DNA of 57,515 nt from Rothia sp. (in: high G+C Gram-positive bacteria) (GTDB taxonomy: Bacteria > Actinomycetota > Actinomycetes > Actinomycetales > Micrococcaceae). A program made the translations under genes and the position numbers. The notes below the pieces were generated by a model. It had not been told where the DNA came from, ran no database searches, and was given only the letters and a program-made list of their open reading frames with translations. The DNA lies in contig NZ_JAUNVZ010000006.1 of assembly GCF_030540545.1 (NCBI RefSeq), positions 113,814 to 171,328 of the forward strand, read 5' to 3'. How positions within the stretch are numbered: position 1 is the stretch's first letter; each line of letters starts with the position of its first letter. Of this stretch, positions 24,602 through 32,902 are shown one piece after another.

Positions 24602-24872
24602 CGCATGGGACGATGCCAGCGGGGTTGCGTGTCTGAGAGTACTCGCGTGAGTTTACTGCCGGGGCTGAAGAGCATCATCCCATGCGGGACCTGACAGACT
24701 GTGAGCGTAGATAGTGCTTATTGAGTCATGCAATACAGCATTCAATACGCACTTTGAGCACTCACAGTGTGTCGTTAAGTGTCGCAATCAGGCATAGGCT
24801 GCGGTTCGTTTTCGAGACAAGCACGGCTTGGGCATAATGACCGCAGCCTAGCCGGATTGCTTGAAAGAGCCA
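24602..24872. repeat. Right inverted arm flanking the orphan membrane-protein gene
   Basis: Mirror order of the left arm: 85-bp element (24602-24686), 70-bp hairpin (24698-24768), 75-bp hairpin (24785-24859). 24698-24872 matches the left arm inverted with about three differences. Confidence 0.93.
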
Positions 24873-24909
24873 TCCCGTGCGGTTGGGGTAGTTCTCACCC
24901 ATATAAAAG

Positions 24910-24994
24910 CGCATGGGATGAGCCCCGGGGAGTTGCAAACCTGCGTTCACTTGCGTCCCAGCCCTACCGGGTCTAATGAGGCTCATCCCATGCG
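24910..24994. repeat. 85-bp palindrome, separate copy
   Basis: CGCATGGGATGAGCC ... GGCTCATCCCATGCG, with an inner CAGCCCTACCGGG part like the 7004-7087 copy. It lies 38 bp outside the right arm. Confidence 0.85.
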
Positions 24995-25019
24995 GAATGT
25001 TCTATACAGAATATATAGA

Positions 25020-25057
25020 AAGAACCGAGCCAGTGGTGACCTACTGACTCGGTTCTT
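25020..25057 (-). terminator. Intrinsic terminator after the GH25 gene
   Basis: AAGAACCGAG / CTCGGTTCTT stem with an inner CAGT/ACTG pairing, 22 bp past the stop codon on the minus strand. Confidence 0.8.
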
Positions 25058-25079
25058 GTCTTAGTAACCTATGATTCGA

Positions 25080-26666
25080 TTACTTCTTGTAGCGCTGAAT
25101 GAATGCAGCCATGGCATCACGGCGAATAGCTTCACCGGGGCGGAAGGTACCATCCGACCAGCCGGTGGTGATTCCGCGAGCAGCCAGCCACGACACCTCC
25201 TTATAAAACGCCGAACCCGCCGGAACATCACGGAAACGATTCGTCGCATTGTGCGCGGGGGATCCTGCGAATCGGTAGAAGAACGCCGCCATTGCCTCCC
25301 GGCTCACGCTGTCGTCGGGGCGGAAAGTGCCGTCGGTGTAGCCGGTGGTGATTCCGCGCTGCTTCATCCACACGATTTCCTTATAGAAGGGGTCGTTGGT
25401 CGCAACGTCCTTGAAAGGCGAGTGTGCGGGCAGGGCAACTGCGGGGGAGCCTGCCATGCGGTAGAAGTAGGCTGCCATGGCGCGGCGTTCTACGTTCTGC
25501 TGGGGGCGGAAGGTGCCGTCAGTGTAGCCGGTGGTAATTCCGGTGGCTGCGAGCCATTCAATTTCGCTCTTAAAAGCAGTACCGTTGGGGACGTCCTTAA
25601 AACGCGACGCGGGCTGGGGCTGAGCGGCGGGGTAGTTGCGGTGCCAGTTGCCGGCTATAGCTGCGGGGTTCTTTGCGAGGGTGAGCAGATCATTGTAGCT
25701 ACCACGGAAGTGATTCGAGTCGCCATCAAAAGGACCGGTGGAAGAGAACTGCCAAATATCGTAGTTGGACCAGCCGGCGGGCATGGGACCAACCACGGTG
25801 CTGTAGCTTGCCAGGTGCAACAGCAGGTTGCTGAACTGCGCGGTGCCCAGGCAGGTGGTCCACCAGCTGGTGGCGGTGTAGAGCATGGGGTTGCGGCCGG
25901 TGAGCTGGCGGTAGGTGTCGACAAAGTCCTTGGTCCATGCGACCAGCTGAGCGGGGCTCATATTGTAGCAGGTGTTGCCGTACTGCTCGTAGGGGTTGAA
26001 TTCCAGGTCGAGCAGGCCGGGCAGGGTTTTGCCGTCTGCGCTCCAGCCACCGCCGTTGGCTACGAAGTAGCGTGCCTGGTCTGCGCCGGAGCCTTCACGC
26101 GGGTTGGCGAAGTGGTATGCGCCGCGAACCATGCCTGCATTGTAGGAGTCGGTGTACTGGTCGTTGAAGGAGGGGTTCTTGTAGTAGGTTCCTTCGGTGG
26201 CTTTGGCGTAGGCGAATCGCACGCCGCGCTGATAATGACCCGCCCAGTTGACGTTGGGCTGGAAGGAGGAGACGTCCATGCCGAGCACGCCGCCAGCGGG
26301 GGTCCAGGTCGCCTGGGTAGTGACTCCGCCGGCGAGGCTTTCGTTGGCTGGCAGGCCTGCCTGGATGCGCGCGCCGGCGCCCAGGCTGCTGTTCATATCG
26401 GAGGTTGCCAGGCCTGCGGGTTCGGGCTGGGTTGCGTCACCTTCGGGGGCGTTGATCAGGCCCGCGTCGGGTGCGCCGGTGGTTGCGGCGTCGGGGTTGG
26501 CTGCGAAGGCTTGGGGGAATGCCTGCTCGGCACTCACTTCCTGACTTGCGGCGGGGGAGTCTGCCGGGGTTGCGTTGGCGGGCAGCGCGGGTGCGAGTAG
26601 GGTTGCGAGGGCAAGTGAGGATGCGGCGGCAGCGTTAAACGTTCCACCTTTGAGGGTGAATTTCAT
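25080..26666 (-). CDS. Secreted GH25 lysozyme with three SLH repeats
   Basis: 528 aa from ATG (MKFTLKGGTF) with AAGGAC upstream. Signal peptide about 1-32 (cleavage after LPANA). A Pro/Ala-rich linker precedes the GH25 muramidase domain (about 125-325): GMDVSSF with D131, FAYAKATEG, and LLDLEF with D220 and E222, the DxE catalytic pair. Three S-layer-homology repeats follow (about 355-528), each with the pattern FKDV...ITTGYTDGTFRP...AMAAYFYR. GH25 enzymes cut the MurNAc-GlcNAc bond; SLH repeats usually hold proteins on pyruvylated wall polymers or, in actinobacteria, similar glycans. Likely a wall-attached autolysin or bacteriolysin. Transcribed alone; its upstream region is unusually long. 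Confidence 0.93.
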   Translation of the reverse strand: MKFTLKGGTFNAAAASSLALATLLAPALPANATPADSPAASQEVSAEQAFPQAFAANPDAATTGAPDAGLINAPEGDATQPEPAGLATSDMNSSLGAGARIQAGLPANESLAGGVTTQATWTPAGGVLGMDVSSFQPNVNWAGHYQRGVRFAYAKATEGTYYKNPSFNDQYTDSYNAGMVRGAYHFANPREGSGADQARYFVANGGGWSADGKTLPGLLDLEFNPYEQYGNTCYNMSPAQLVAWTKDFVDTYRQLTGRNPMLYTATSWWTTCLGTAQFSNLLLHLASYSTVVGPMPAGWSNYDIWQFSSTGPFDGDSNHFRGSYNDLLTLAKNPAAIAGNWHRNYPAAQPQPASRFKDVPNGTAFKSEIEWLAATGITTGYTDGTFRPQQNVERRAMAAYFYRMAGSPAVALPAHSPFKDVATNDPFYKEIVWMKQRGITTGYTDGTFRPDDSVSREAMAAFFYRFAGSPAHNATNRFRDVPAGSAFYKEVSWLAARGITTGWSDGTFRPGEAIRRDAMAAFIQRYKK

Positions 26667-26942
26667 GATGTCCTTATAGGCGATGTGTTTGAGTGTGTGC
26701 GGGTGTGTGGCCCGCTGTGATGTGTGTGGCACGAGCAGGTGAGTGAGGTCTGCATTAGCCAGTACTAACCTTAGAGGGTTTTTGTATGAGTATCAAGGAA
26801 GCGCGGGTGTGTTACGCGATTATGAAGCGTTTTTCAGGTGCTGACATGTGGGTTGCGCTATGTGCGGGGTGAGGCTTTAGGGAGGTTGGTGATGCGTATC
26901 TCTTGGGTGTTATTCCTTGAATTTCCGGGGAATTATGAATAG

Positions 26943-26969
26943 TGACAGAGTGTCATTGACGGACTGTCA
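26943..26969. promoter_or_regulatory. Tandem TGACAnnnTGTCA-type operator candidates
   Basis: TGACAGAGTGTCA (26943-26955, perfect 5+3+5 palindrome) and TGACGGACTGTCA (26957-26969, one mismatch) are 14 bp apart, about 280 bp upstream of the GH25 start. A third perfect copy lies at 29153-29165 before two other exported-protein genes. The regulator is unknown. Confidence 0.45.
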
Positions 26970-27670
26970 TTATAATTTCCTGTCTCAGATTTTCGATATA
27001 TTTCTCTGTGACTATATTTAGATACTGTACCGAGGTGCCAGTGTGGGGTTGGTTTAGGTCACGAGTGGCTCACTGAAGACAGGGGTGTCGATGATGGTCT
27101 GTCCGGTGGTCACTTGGAGAACTCAGTTCTATGACCTAGAACCCATACATTTGCCCACGTGAACATGTTTTCATTCAACCCCGAGGGGTTGATGGGTGGA
27201 TCGACTAACTATTTACTGTCACATGATAGCTGTGTAAAATGTAAAGTCATCTATATATTAATATTTCAAGAAAGGGTAATAATCTATTTCTTTATGTATG
27301 TATATAAATTGCTCGCACTGTATTTGATGTAGCCATTTCCAATGAGAATTATAGATATATTGCATGCATAAATATATTCATGTTTTTATATGTAATATAT
27401 AAATATTATAATATATTATATAGAGTATATTCATCAGGAATTACTATGAGCCTAAAACCCCTGCCTTAAGGTCGATAGCAATCGAAGCTAAGAGTATTGT
27501 ATTTATATGAAGTGGTGTAAATATATACACTATATATCTATTTCTCAATCTGTGTAGACTAAGCCCTGCCACATGCTATCTTGACCCTGCAAGCTGCCTC
27601 CGCCGAAACCCGCCTCGCACCCTCAGTGCACACCCTGCAGAGCCCACCACCGCCCCCAAAATCGCCATAG

Positions 27671-27722
27671 AAAACGCGCCGTGCATCCGCCTCCCACAAA
27701 GGGGGGCGTACGCACGGCGCGC
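27671..27722 (-). terminator. Intrinsic terminator after the metalloprotease gene
   Basis: GCGCCGTGC / GCACGGCGC outer stem with an inner CGCCTCCC / GGGGGGCG stem; TTTT follows on the minus strand. Confidence 0.8.
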
Positions 27723-27762
27723 CGTATAAGATCCGCTGCAATCAGCTACGAGACCTGTAGAT

Positions 27763-28848
27763 TTAGGGAATCAGACCCATCTCGCGAGCCATGCCCGCAG
27801 TCAGACCACTCTGCTCCACATGCGGACCACCAGAGGGCTTCTTGGTGCCGTCATGAGCCTGGAAATGCAGACGCTTCAGATCGCTCGGAGAGGTCAGCTT
27901 GGAGTACTGGCCGTCGCCATTAATATCAGCTTTGACCGGCTCGCTATCAATCACACCATTGCCGTTGAAATCAACCGGCTTGGAGGCAGCAACACGGTTG
28001 TAGTTGTAGCCGCGGTTAGCCGGACCCAGGCCGCGACGCTCATCCAGAGCGTTCTCATCCAGGGTGATGTTATCGTAAATGCCGTAACCGAAGTGGCGGG
28101 TGCCGTTAGTCTTGGGTGCACCGGAAAGAGCGTACTTATAGTTCATGACGCTCATGTACTGCGGCTTGTAGTTGACCTCGTCATCGCCGCCGTGCATCAG
28201 GTTCAGGTTGTGGCCAAGCTCGTGTACGAACACACCAACGCGAATATCGCTACTTGCCGCGCCCCAGAAGGTCGGGCCCACGGTGACAATAAAGTCCTTA
28301 TCGTCAAAGTTCGCCAGACCCGAGGACCAGGAACCTGCGTAGTAGTCACCCCAGACCATGTAGTGGAAGCCGGGCGCGCGGTTCATATCAAAGTACTTAG
28401 ACTTGTAATCCGCCAGGTCAACCAGCCAGCCGTCGAACTCCTTATAGGGCACCTCGTTGCCGCCGCCCAGATTGTACTTGGCGCTGCGTGCATTGCCGGC
28501 ATCCAGGTGAATATTAATGCCGCGCACACCGTCGGGGTTGGGCAGGGGGATTTCCTTCATAACCTGAACAATACGGTCCAGATCCTCTTCGGGAGCCAGC
28601 AGGCCGGGCATATAGTCCATCTCAACAAAGATGTCCTTGTGGAAAGGGTTGGCGCCCATGCCGGGGTAGTCAACGTCAATTACGCCGTCACCATTGGCGT
28701 CGTAGCCGTTGATTTCCCAGGAGTTGGGGATGCCGTCACCGTCAACATCACCATTGACGGTCGCTGCCATGGCGGGTGCGGTGGCAGCAACGCCGGTGAA
28801 GAGTACCGCCGCGAGGGTTGCGGAGCGCAGCTTCTTAAAGAATGACAT
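27763..28848 (-). CDS. Secreted zinc metalloprotease with calcium-binding loops
   Basis: 361 aa from ATG (MSFFKKLRSATL) with AAAGGAAG upstream; 24 upstream codons were discarded. Signal peptide 1-28 (cleavage after APAMA). The metzincin-type zinc site HELGHNLNLMH (H209, E210, H213, H219) and a downstream Met-turn SVMNY mark a metallopeptidase. The mature N-terminus starts with an EF-hand-like DVDGDGIPNSWE ... DANGDGVID; two more loops (DFNGNGVID, DINGDGQYS) lie near the C-terminus, so calcium binding is likely. The peptidase family beyond the metzincin motif is not certain. Likely extracellular or wall-associated protein degradation; substrate unknown. Single gene, divergent from the Tat-exported protein gene. 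Confidence 0.88.
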   Translation of the reverse strand: MSFFKKLRSATLAAVLFTGVAATAPAMAATVNGDVDGDGIPNSWEINGYDANGDGVIDVDYPGMGANPFHKDIFVEMDYMPGLLAPEEDLDRIVQVMKEIPLPNPDGVRGINIHLDAGNARSAKYNLGGGNEVPYKEFDGWLVDLADYKSKYFDMNRAPGFHYMVWGDYYAGSWSSGLANFDDKDFIVTVGPTFWGAASSDIRVGVFVHELGHNLNLMHGGDDEVNYKPQYMSVMNYKYALSGAPKTNGTRHFGYGIYDNITLDENALDERRGLGPANRGYNYNRVAASKPVDFNGNGVIDSEPVKADINGDGQYSKLTSPSDLKRLHFQAHDGTKKPSGGPHVEQSGLTAGMAREMGLIP

Positions 28849-29323
28849 AGCTTCTTCCTTTGTGGTTGAGTCAAGGAGTCGATATGGACTCCCATATGGC
28901 TCGTGCGTATGCGTGTGCACCCCGTGTGTGCGTGGGGTAGCTAACAGTGCACGATGCTCACCACTATACCCTGTCGAGTTCAGCTAAGCCACAGGTTGAG
29001 ACTCTCTTGAGGCTCTTAAATACCCAGCGACACGCCGAAGAGGTCAAGATGACACGAACAAGACGCAATGAATATTTTTACTTTTGAACAATGGATGGTG
29101 TATAAACTCGAAGAATATATAGCGGATAAAAGCGCGAAATACCGCCATTCTCTGACAGGGTGTCACTGAGCAATAAATATTCATTCTTCACCCGTTCAAC
29201 CACACCCTGTCATCAAATGCAGACCTTCAAGCAAAAGCTCACGTATAATACTTTCCAGACCCCGCCACTAAGACCGTGACAAGGGTCCACAACCATATTT
29301 CACTTGGAGATATAGAGATAAAT
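28849..29323. other. Divergent regulatory region of two exported-protein genes
   Basis: 475 bp with no gene. TGACAGGGTGTCA (29153-29165) is a perfect 13-bp palindrome; CCTGTCA near 29207 is a half site. TATAAT at 29244-29249 is a likely -10 for the plus-strand gene. The segment 29060-29150 is rich in A and T. Confidence 0.55.
29153..29165. promoter_or_regulatory. TGACAnnnTGTCA operator candidate
   Basis: Perfect palindrome identical in both arms to the one at 26943-26955, located about 80 bp upstream of the TATAAT of the Tat-exported protein gene. Confidence 0.45.
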
Positions 29324-30196
29324 ATGACTACTTCCGACTCTTTGGAATTGAACCAGCCGGCACGCCCCGGTCTGACCCGCCGCCGCCTGGTCGGCGCTGC
29401 CGCATGGGCAGCCCCCGCAGTGCTGGCAGCGAGTGCTGTTCCCGCCTACGCAGCATCCCGCATCGTAACTCCCAAGTTCGGCATTTTCGGCCAGCTGTTC
29501 AACACCCAGGTAGGCGACCGTGAGTCTTCCATGATGGGTACCGACTCCTACACCGTGCCCATCGCCAACGAGGCAGCATGGCAGTACGCTGCCGTCAACG
29601 GCTCCGCAGATAGTGTTGGTGCCGGTACCTTCACCCCCGGCGGCACCATCGGCAACGGCCAGTACGGCGGCGCCGGTATTTGGATTGCACCCCCGGTTGC
29701 CGAAGATGGCTCCTACACCGGTACCGCAACCATCCCCGCCGGTGCTCGTTTCTACCTGAGCTACCGCTTCGAATTCCCCAGCGTGGACGAGCGCTACGAC
29801 CCCGAGGGTTGGGACCAGAACGTTGACCACACCTTCGTTAAGCAGGCAACCAACCCCACCACCTCCCTGGGCCTGAACCCCTCGCTGAACGCATACTCCG
29901 GCGCGGGCTACACCGCTCACCAGGTGGGCGAGGCTCCCGTGGGTGCAACCTGGGTTGGCGTGGTCGAGATCGTTACCACCGAAGACCTGGTTGCAACCGC
30001 TGGCGACACCCCGCTGGCTCAGATTCTCTTTAGCCACGCGGGTCTGCTCTACCAGCCCGTGGGTGATATTGTGTCTTCGCAGATTTATGTTGAGATCATT
30101 CAGGGTAGCCTGATTCTCGACCCGAAGAACGGTGCCGAGCAGCAGACCATTGATCTGCGCGGCAACAAGGTTCACACCTACCTGAAGATCCGCTAA
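29324..30196 (+). CDS. Tat-exported protein of unknown function
   Basis: 290 aa from ATG (MTTSDSLELNQ); an upstream in-frame extension of 16 codons has no better start. Twin-arginine signal TRRRLVGAAAWAAPAVLAAS at 18-37 with AxA cleavage near AYA (41-43). The mature part is Gly/Thr/Pro-rich with many Tyr and acidic residues (e.g. FEFPSVDERYDPEGWDQNVD), has no Cys and no transmembrane helix, and looks like a beta-rich extracellular domain. I do not recognise a catalytic motif. Tat export implies folding before secretion. The gene is single, close to other secreted proteins and upstream of the riboflavin unit, from which it is separated by a terminator. Confidence 0.75.
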   Translation: MTTSDSLELNQPARPGLTRRRLVGAAAWAAPAVLAASAVPAYAASRIVTPKFGIFGQLFNTQVGDRESSMMGTDSYTVPIANEAAWQYAAVNGSADSVGAGTFTPGGTIGNGQYGGAGIWIAPPVAEDGSYTGTATIPAGARFYLSYRFEFPSVDERYDPEGWDQNVDHTFVKQATNPTTSLGLNPSLNAYSGAGYTAHQVGEAPVGATWVGVVEIVTTEDLVATAGDTPLAQILFSHAGLLYQPVGDIVSSQIYVEIIQGSLILDPKNGAEQQTIDLRGNKVHTYLKIR

Positions 30197-30346
30197 TCAG
30201 CTGATTTTCTTTCCCGACCCGCCCCGAGTAACCATAGACGTTATGAGATATAGGGGTAGGTTGGCAATGGTTCTACCGCGCATGCGGTATAACATTAAGG
30301 GGTGGTGCGCTTGGTCAGGACGCGCGCCGCTCCACTTATGGAGAGT

Positions 30347-30388
30347 AAGCGCGGGCGTTCCGTACTAGACGGAACGCCCGCGCTTTTG
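30347..30388 (+). terminator. Strong intrinsic terminator
   Basis: Stem AAGCGCGGGCGTTCCGT and its complement with a 5-nt loop, then TTTT. It lies 150 bp past the Tat-protein gene and insulates the riboflavin unit. Confidence 0.9.
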
Positions 30389-30520
30389 TGCTGTGCCGGT
30401 AGTGCTTGTCGTAGTGCCGGAGCGTGTATTGTCGGGTGTGCAGCCGAGCGTGCCGATATCTGGAAAATTTATGGTCATAGTGACGCTTAGGGCTGTGGCA
30501 TAATGGGAGAGAAAACAAAA

Positions 30521-30659
30521 ACGTGCTCCGGGGTCGGTGAAAGTCCGAACCGGCGGTGATAGTCCGCGAACCCTGCACACTTCGCTCTAGTGAGTGTAAC
30601 GGGCCGATCCGGTGAAAATCCGGAACCGACAGTACAGTCTGGATGGTAGGAATGCACGT
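30521..30659 (+). promoter_or_regulatory. FMN riboswitch (RFN element)
   Basis: The conserved RFN blocks are present in order: [81 protein letters not shown]1 is closed by ACGTGC (30521-30526) and GCACGT (30654-30659). A CATAAT at 30499-30504 is a plausible -10. Binding of FMN normally reduces expression of riboflavin genes. About 235 nt of structured leader separate the aptamer from ribM, so control may be translational. Confidence 0.96.
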
Positions 30660-30894
30660 ATAGCTGGGCTCCCTCGTTTAGCCTGTTGCCCTATAGCCGG
30701 GCGGCAGAGAAAGGGGAGAAGCAGGCGCCTTCTCTCGGGGTCGGTTCAGGCCGGACCGCGGGAGATTGATACCGGCCGGGGCTTTGGCAACCGGCGGAAT
30801 CGAGTCGAGGAGTGCCTTAGGTAAAGCCAGCTATTAAGTAGGTCGCATCAGACCATGAACCCGGAGCCACCCCAATGAAGAGAAGGTAACGGAC
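30660..30894 (+). promoter_or_regulatory. Expression platform of the FMN riboswitch
   Basis: AGAGAAGG (30879-30886), the ribosome site of ribM, is fully complementary to CCTTCTCT at 30728-30735. The latter can instead pair with GAGAAG at 30716-30721 in a local hairpin. Mutually exclusive pairings of this kind fit ribosome-site sequestration; that is inference from base pairing only. Confidence 0.5.
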
Positions 30895-31605
30895 ATGGAC
30901 TTTTTGCGATGGCTCTTTGACGCGCAAATTCACATTGGCGACCAATCCCTGCTGGTGCGCGAAGTACTCGGCAACCTCTTTGGCCTCGCCAGCGCCCTGG
31001 GCGGCATGCGCCGTAAAGTCTGGGCGTGGCCGGTAGGTATTATCGGCAATGCTCTTCTCTTCACCGTCTTTATGGCAAGCCTCTTTGGTGGCGCTAATGC
31101 CGTGAATATGCTCGGCCAGGCGGGTCGCCAAATCATGTTCATCGTGGTCTCCATCTGGGGCTGGTACCGCTGGCGCCAGAGCTGCAAGCAGCAGGGCGAG
31201 CGCGCCGAGGGCGCCGCTGTGATTCCCGAATGGGCAAGCACCAAGGAACGTATTTTCATGGTGCTCTTTATGATTGTCGGCACCGCGATTCTCACCCCCG
31301 TATTCCGTGCCCTGGGCTCCTATGAGCCGGTCTGGTCAGACGCCTGGATTTTCACCGGTTCCCTGCTTGCCACCTACGGCATGGCGCGCGGCTGGGTTGA
31401 ATTCTGGCTGGTGTGGGTCGCCGTTGACCTGGTGGGTGTGCCGCTACTCTGGTCGGCGGGCTACTACGCGACCAGCCTCATGTATGTTTTCTACGGTGCT
31501 TTTACCCTGATTGGTTTCTTTGTCTGGTGGCGTACCCGCAACCGCGCGCACCAGCAGCTTGAAGTTCAGACTCAATTCCCCGATGTTACCGTTGAGGTGA
31601 AGTAG
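30895..31605 (+). CDS. ribM: Riboflavin transporter, PnuC family (RibM/PnuX-like)
   Basis: 236 aa. The PnuC fold brings vitamin precursors into the cell by facilitated diffusion. Seven or so hydrophobic segments are seen, with RKVWAWPVGIIGNALLFTVF, VSIWGWYRW and EFWLVWVAVDLVGVPLLW matching the aromatic Trp-rich motifs of the family. FMN riboswitch control and position ahead of ribD match RibM of corynebacteria and streptomycetes, which carries riboflavin, rather than nicotinamide-riboside PnuC. ATG start with GAGAAGG. It is followed after 6 bp by ribD. Confidence 0.9.
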   Translation: MDFLRWLFDAQIHIGDQSLLVREVLGNLFGLASALGGMRRKVWAWPVGIIGNALLFTVFMASLFGGANAVNMLGQAGRQIMFIVVSIWGWYRWRQSCKQQGERAEGAAVIPEWASTKERIFMVLFMIVGTAILTPVFRALGSYEPVWSDAWIFTGSLLATYGMARGWVEFWLVWVAVDLVGVPLLWSAGYYATSLMYVFYGAFTLIGFFVWWRTRNRAHQQLEVQTQFPDVTVEVK

Positions 31606-31611
31606 ACGATT

Positions 31612-32814
31612 ATGACTCAAGATTGCGCAACCGTGCCGAATGTTCCCGAAGGGCATTCCGAGCACCTGCAGGCGGGATACCCGCGACCGCGCGTGCTACG
31701 CGTTGAGCCGGGTACTGTATTGAGTGCAGATCAGGCAATGGAGCTCGCCCTGGATGCCGCCCGTATGGGTATTCGCGGCGCGAACCCCCTGGTGGGCGCC
31801 GTGCTGGTTGATGGTGAGCACCGCCTGCAGCAGGTGGGCTGGCATCGCGGTGCCGGAACCCCTCATGCGGAGGCGGACGCCCTTGCCAAGGCGCGCCAGG
31901 CTGGCGATGACCTTTCGGAGTCGACCATGTATGTGAGCCTGGAGCCTTGCAATCACACCGGGCGAACCGGGCCCTGCTCCCACGCTATTGACAAGGCGGG
32001 CGTGCCCGCGGTGGTTTACGCCTACTCTGATAGCACCGATCAGGCAGCCGGAGGAGCCGAGTATCTAATATCCCGTGGGGTACGAGTCACTCAGGCAGAA
32101 AAATATGCTGACGCTTCGTATCAGCTCAACGAACGCTGGTTTAAAGCTGCCGCCGCACGCCGCCCCTTTATTACCGCTAAAGTCGCCTCCACCCTGGACG
32201 GTTTTATTGCAGCGGAAGATGGCACCAGCAAATGGATTACCAACGCCGTATCCCGCGCGGACGGGCATCTGATTCGCCACCGCGCCGATGCCGTGCTCAT
32301 TGGTACCCGCACCGTGCGCATTGACAACCCCAGCCTGGATGCACGCGACTCTTTCGGCCGTCGCTTCGAGAAGCAGCCCCTACGCGTGGTCTTTGGAGAA
32401 ACCCATATTGACGAAGACTACGCCATCACCGGACACGCGAATGGAGACCCCGAAAACTATCTACAGGTGTACAGCCACGATTCGCAGGTGCTACTCGATA
32501 CCCTCTATGACAGGGGAGTACGTCACCTAATGATTGAGGGTGGCCCGGGTATGATCGGTATTTTCGCCCGCGAAGACCTCATTGATGAACTGGTCTGGTA
32601 CCGCGCCACCAAGGTACTCGGTACCGGCATGAGCGCCGTGGTTCGCATGGTCACTCAAACTCTGAGTCAGGCGCGTGAATTCCAGCTGGATGATCTGGGT
32701 ATGTTCCCTGCGGTGCGCACCCTGCACGATACTCAGCTGGGCACCACGGATATTGCCACCCATATGGTTCCGGTGCCCGATAAGGTTGCCGAAATACCCA
32801 TTACCGAAATCTAG
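31612..32814 (+). CDS. ribD: Bifunctional riboflavin biosynthesis protein RibD
   Basis: 400 aa. Deaminates the pyrimidine intermediate and reduces its ribose side chain. Deaminase half (about 35-180): GANPLVGAVLV, TPHAEADAL (zinc His and catalytic Glu), SLEPCNHTGRTGPC (zinc cysteines). Reductase half (about 180-390): RPFITAKVASTLDGFIA, DAVLIGTRTVRIDNPSLDAR, LMIEGGPGM. An N-terminal ~35 residue extension precedes the first motif. Starts 6 bp after ribM, so it is in the same FMN-controlled operon. Confidence 0.96.
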   Translation: MTQDCATVPNVPEGHSEHLQAGYPRPRVLRVEPGTVLSADQAMELALDAARMGIRGANPLVGAVLVDGEHRLQQVGWHRGAGTPHAEADALAKARQAGDDLSESTMYVSLEPCNHTGRTGPCSHAIDKAGVPAVVYAYSDSTDQAAGGAEYLISRGVRVTQAEKYADASYQLNERWFKAAAARRPFITAKVASTLDGFIAAEDGTSKWITNAVSRADGHLIRHRADAVLIGTRTVRIDNPSLDARDSFGRRFEKQPLRVVFGETHIDEDYAITGHANGDPENYLQVYSHDSQVLLDTLYDRGVRHLMIEGGPGMIGIFAREDLIDELVWYRATKVLGTGMSAVVRMVTQTLSQAREFQLDDLGMFPAVRTLHDTQLGTTDIATHMVPVPDKVAEIPITEI

Positions 32815-32902
32815 ACATATTCCGCCCCAATGCGCGGAATAACGATATAGAGTATTACGCTTAGATATATAGGTTTAAACAGAGAAGAGATACGAGAAAC
32901 AC

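Larger units (their letters stand above)
26667..27762. other. Long gene-free interval with an AT-rich core
   Basis: No ORF with ribosome site is supported in about 1.1 kb between the GH25 gene and the metalloprotease terminator. Two 13-bp near-palindromes lie at 26943-26969. CAACCCC GA GGGGTTG forms a hairpin near 27177-27192. About 27230-27560 consists largely of A and T with repeated ATATAT / TATAAT steps, far from the window average. It contains many promoter-like TATAAT words, so promoter calls here would be unreliable. Confidence 0.7.

Noticed and set aside
22868-24872. A standard insertion sequence
   Set aside because: The gene inside has transmembrane segments and no transposase motif, and the arms are far longer than IS ends. 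The mobile reading is kept only as a hypothesis.
25071-26600. Open plus-strand frame of 509 codons
   Set aside because: It is antisense to the GH25-SLH gene, which has catalytic residues, a signal peptide and a ribosome site. The plus frame has a Gly/Val/Cys-rich composition typical of shadows in GC-rich genes.
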